Assembly (NCBI GenBank): GCA_017503065.1
Contig: JAFVTT010000009.1
Coordinates: 1 to 64,000, forward strand
Direction of reading: 5' to 3'
Origin: Bacteroidaceae bacterium
GTDB lineage: Bacteria > Bacteroidota > Bacteroidia > Bacteroidales > Bacteroidaceae
DNA: 64,000 nt
Below, one piece after another: positions 63,438-64,000 of the stretch. The position numbers and the translations under genes were made by a program. The notes under the pieces were generated by a model. That model saw nothing but the letters and a program-made list of their open reading frames with translations. It was not told the origin of the DNA and ran no database searches. How positions within the stretch are numbered: the stretch's first letter is position 1; the number at the start of each line of letters is the position of its first letter.

Positions 63438-64000
63438 TTACTTCACGTAGTTCCAAATCTTCAGGTCCTTGACGGTGCTCTTGAAGTCACCTGCCTTGCG
63501 GAGAGGGAACACGAGGGTACGCTGGTAGAATATCTTGGCACCATCGGTGTTGTAAAGTTCTACATTCTTCATGTTGGGGTCGGAGATGTAGTTTGCCTTG
63601 TTACTCTCGTTGATGGAGTACAGCATCTTCACACCGAGTTCCTCGCGCTGCTTGCCGTTAACAAGGAGGCGGGTCATCTTGTTGTTGCCCTGGATGGTAA
63701 TCTCTACGGTCTGACCCTCGGGCACACGGTAGTTGAAGGTGTTCAGGTAACCGTCGCGTTCGAAGCCCAGTTTGCCCTCTCTCGGGTCAGAGAGATAGAA
63801 GTTGGTGTGCTTGGAACTGAAGAGTTTTGTTCCCTTCTGCTCCTTGGCGCCTGTAACCTTGAATGAAACGGTGTAGTCGTAACCGATTTCCTCATAGGGA
63901 AGTGTTGCACCAGCCTTAACCTCAGCTATCTCTGCGACGAGAGACTGCTTCTTGTCGCCCTGACGGCCCAACCAGTTCACACCGGGAGCCTCGCTCAGGT
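63438..64000 (-). CDS. Glycoside hydrolase family 20-type beta-N-acetylhexosaminidase (C-terminal part, cut by window edge)
   Basis: The open frame continues across the right edge; the visible 187 residues read LSEAPGVNWLGRQGDKKQSL at the start and end RKAGDFKSTVKDLKIWNYVK. This matches the C-terminal beta-sandwich region that follows the catalytic barrel in many Bacteroidetes GH20 enzymes (LPYEEIGYDYTVSFKVTG; GKLGFERDGYLNTFNYRVPEG). The catalytic Asp-Glu pair lies outside the window. GH20 enzymes release terminal N-acetylglucosamine or N-acetylgalactosamine from glycans, which fits the convergent nagB gene. The family call rests on the C-terminal region only. Confidence 0.7.
   Translation of the reverse strand, partial: LSEAPGVNWLGRQGDKKQSLVAEIAEVKAGATLPYEEIGYDYTVSFKVTGAKEQKGTKLFSSKHTNFYLSDPREGKLGFERDGYLNTFNYRVPEGQTVEITIQGNNKMTRLLVNGKQREELGVKMLYSINESNKANYISDPNMKNVELYNTDGAKIFYQRTLVFPLRKAGDFKSTVKDLKIWNYVK

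Overview
The window reads as a chromosome segment of a member of the Bacteroidales, most likely Prevotellaceae. The evidence is the Bacteroidetes promoter grammar (TTTG, 19-20 bases, TAnnTTTG), the core gene order rpsU-xer-hpf-tRNAs-tuf-secE-nusG-rplKAJL-rpoBC, a type IX secretion system (T9SS) core, T9SS-type C-terminal sorting tails on giant secreted proteins, and an unusual density of short degenerate intergenic repeats. No rRNA, CRISPR array, prophage or insertion sequence was seen.

Layout. 1-1,000 (minus): a BlaR1-type sensor peptidase cut by the window edge and its BlaI-type repressor. 1,200-4,800 (plus): a lipoprotein thiol-disulfide oxidoreductase, then an ECF sigma factor operon with three poorly known envelope genes. 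4,890-7,160 (minus): YqeY-like protein, MATE exporter and thioesterase. 7,280-21,750 (minus): the transcription and translation core, with four tRNAs (Trp, Thr, Gly, Tyr), the hibernation factor, a Xer recombinase and S21. 22,000-26,920 (minus): malate dehydrogenase, aminopeptidase P, a gamma-carbonic-anhydrase-like protein and glutamyl-tRNA synthetase. 27,025-29,088 (plus): a 7TM-HD phosphodiesterase. 29,200-38,230 (minus): porP-porK-porL-porM-porN, an outer-membrane barrel gene and priA. 38,500-40,150 (minus): a DUF2795-like protein, a corrinoid adenosyltransferase and a methyltransferase-like protein.

40,684-62,992 (plus) is the accessory part. It holds three giant paralogous secreted proteins (1345, 1360 and 1295 aa) that are mosaics of shared and swapped modules, and a 1359-aa M60-type metallopeptidase with a discoidin-like domain. 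A membrane protein, a lipoprotein with TolB-like repeats and a CxxCH haem motif, and nagB follow. At the right edge (minus) lies the C-terminal part of a GH20-type hexosaminidase. The likely theme is T9SS export of large surface or secreted proteins, with capture and breakdown of host glycoprotein and reuse of N-acetylglucosamine; this is inferred from families and position.

The strongest unexplained structure is in the spaces between genes. Many gaps hold degenerate tandem arrays with a strict 7-base period, often as facing inverted arms, and a few hold 9-base arrays. The same gaps carry several classes of palindromic REP-like elements. The three giant genes also share leader and trailer sequence, so the duplicated unit is larger than the coding region.
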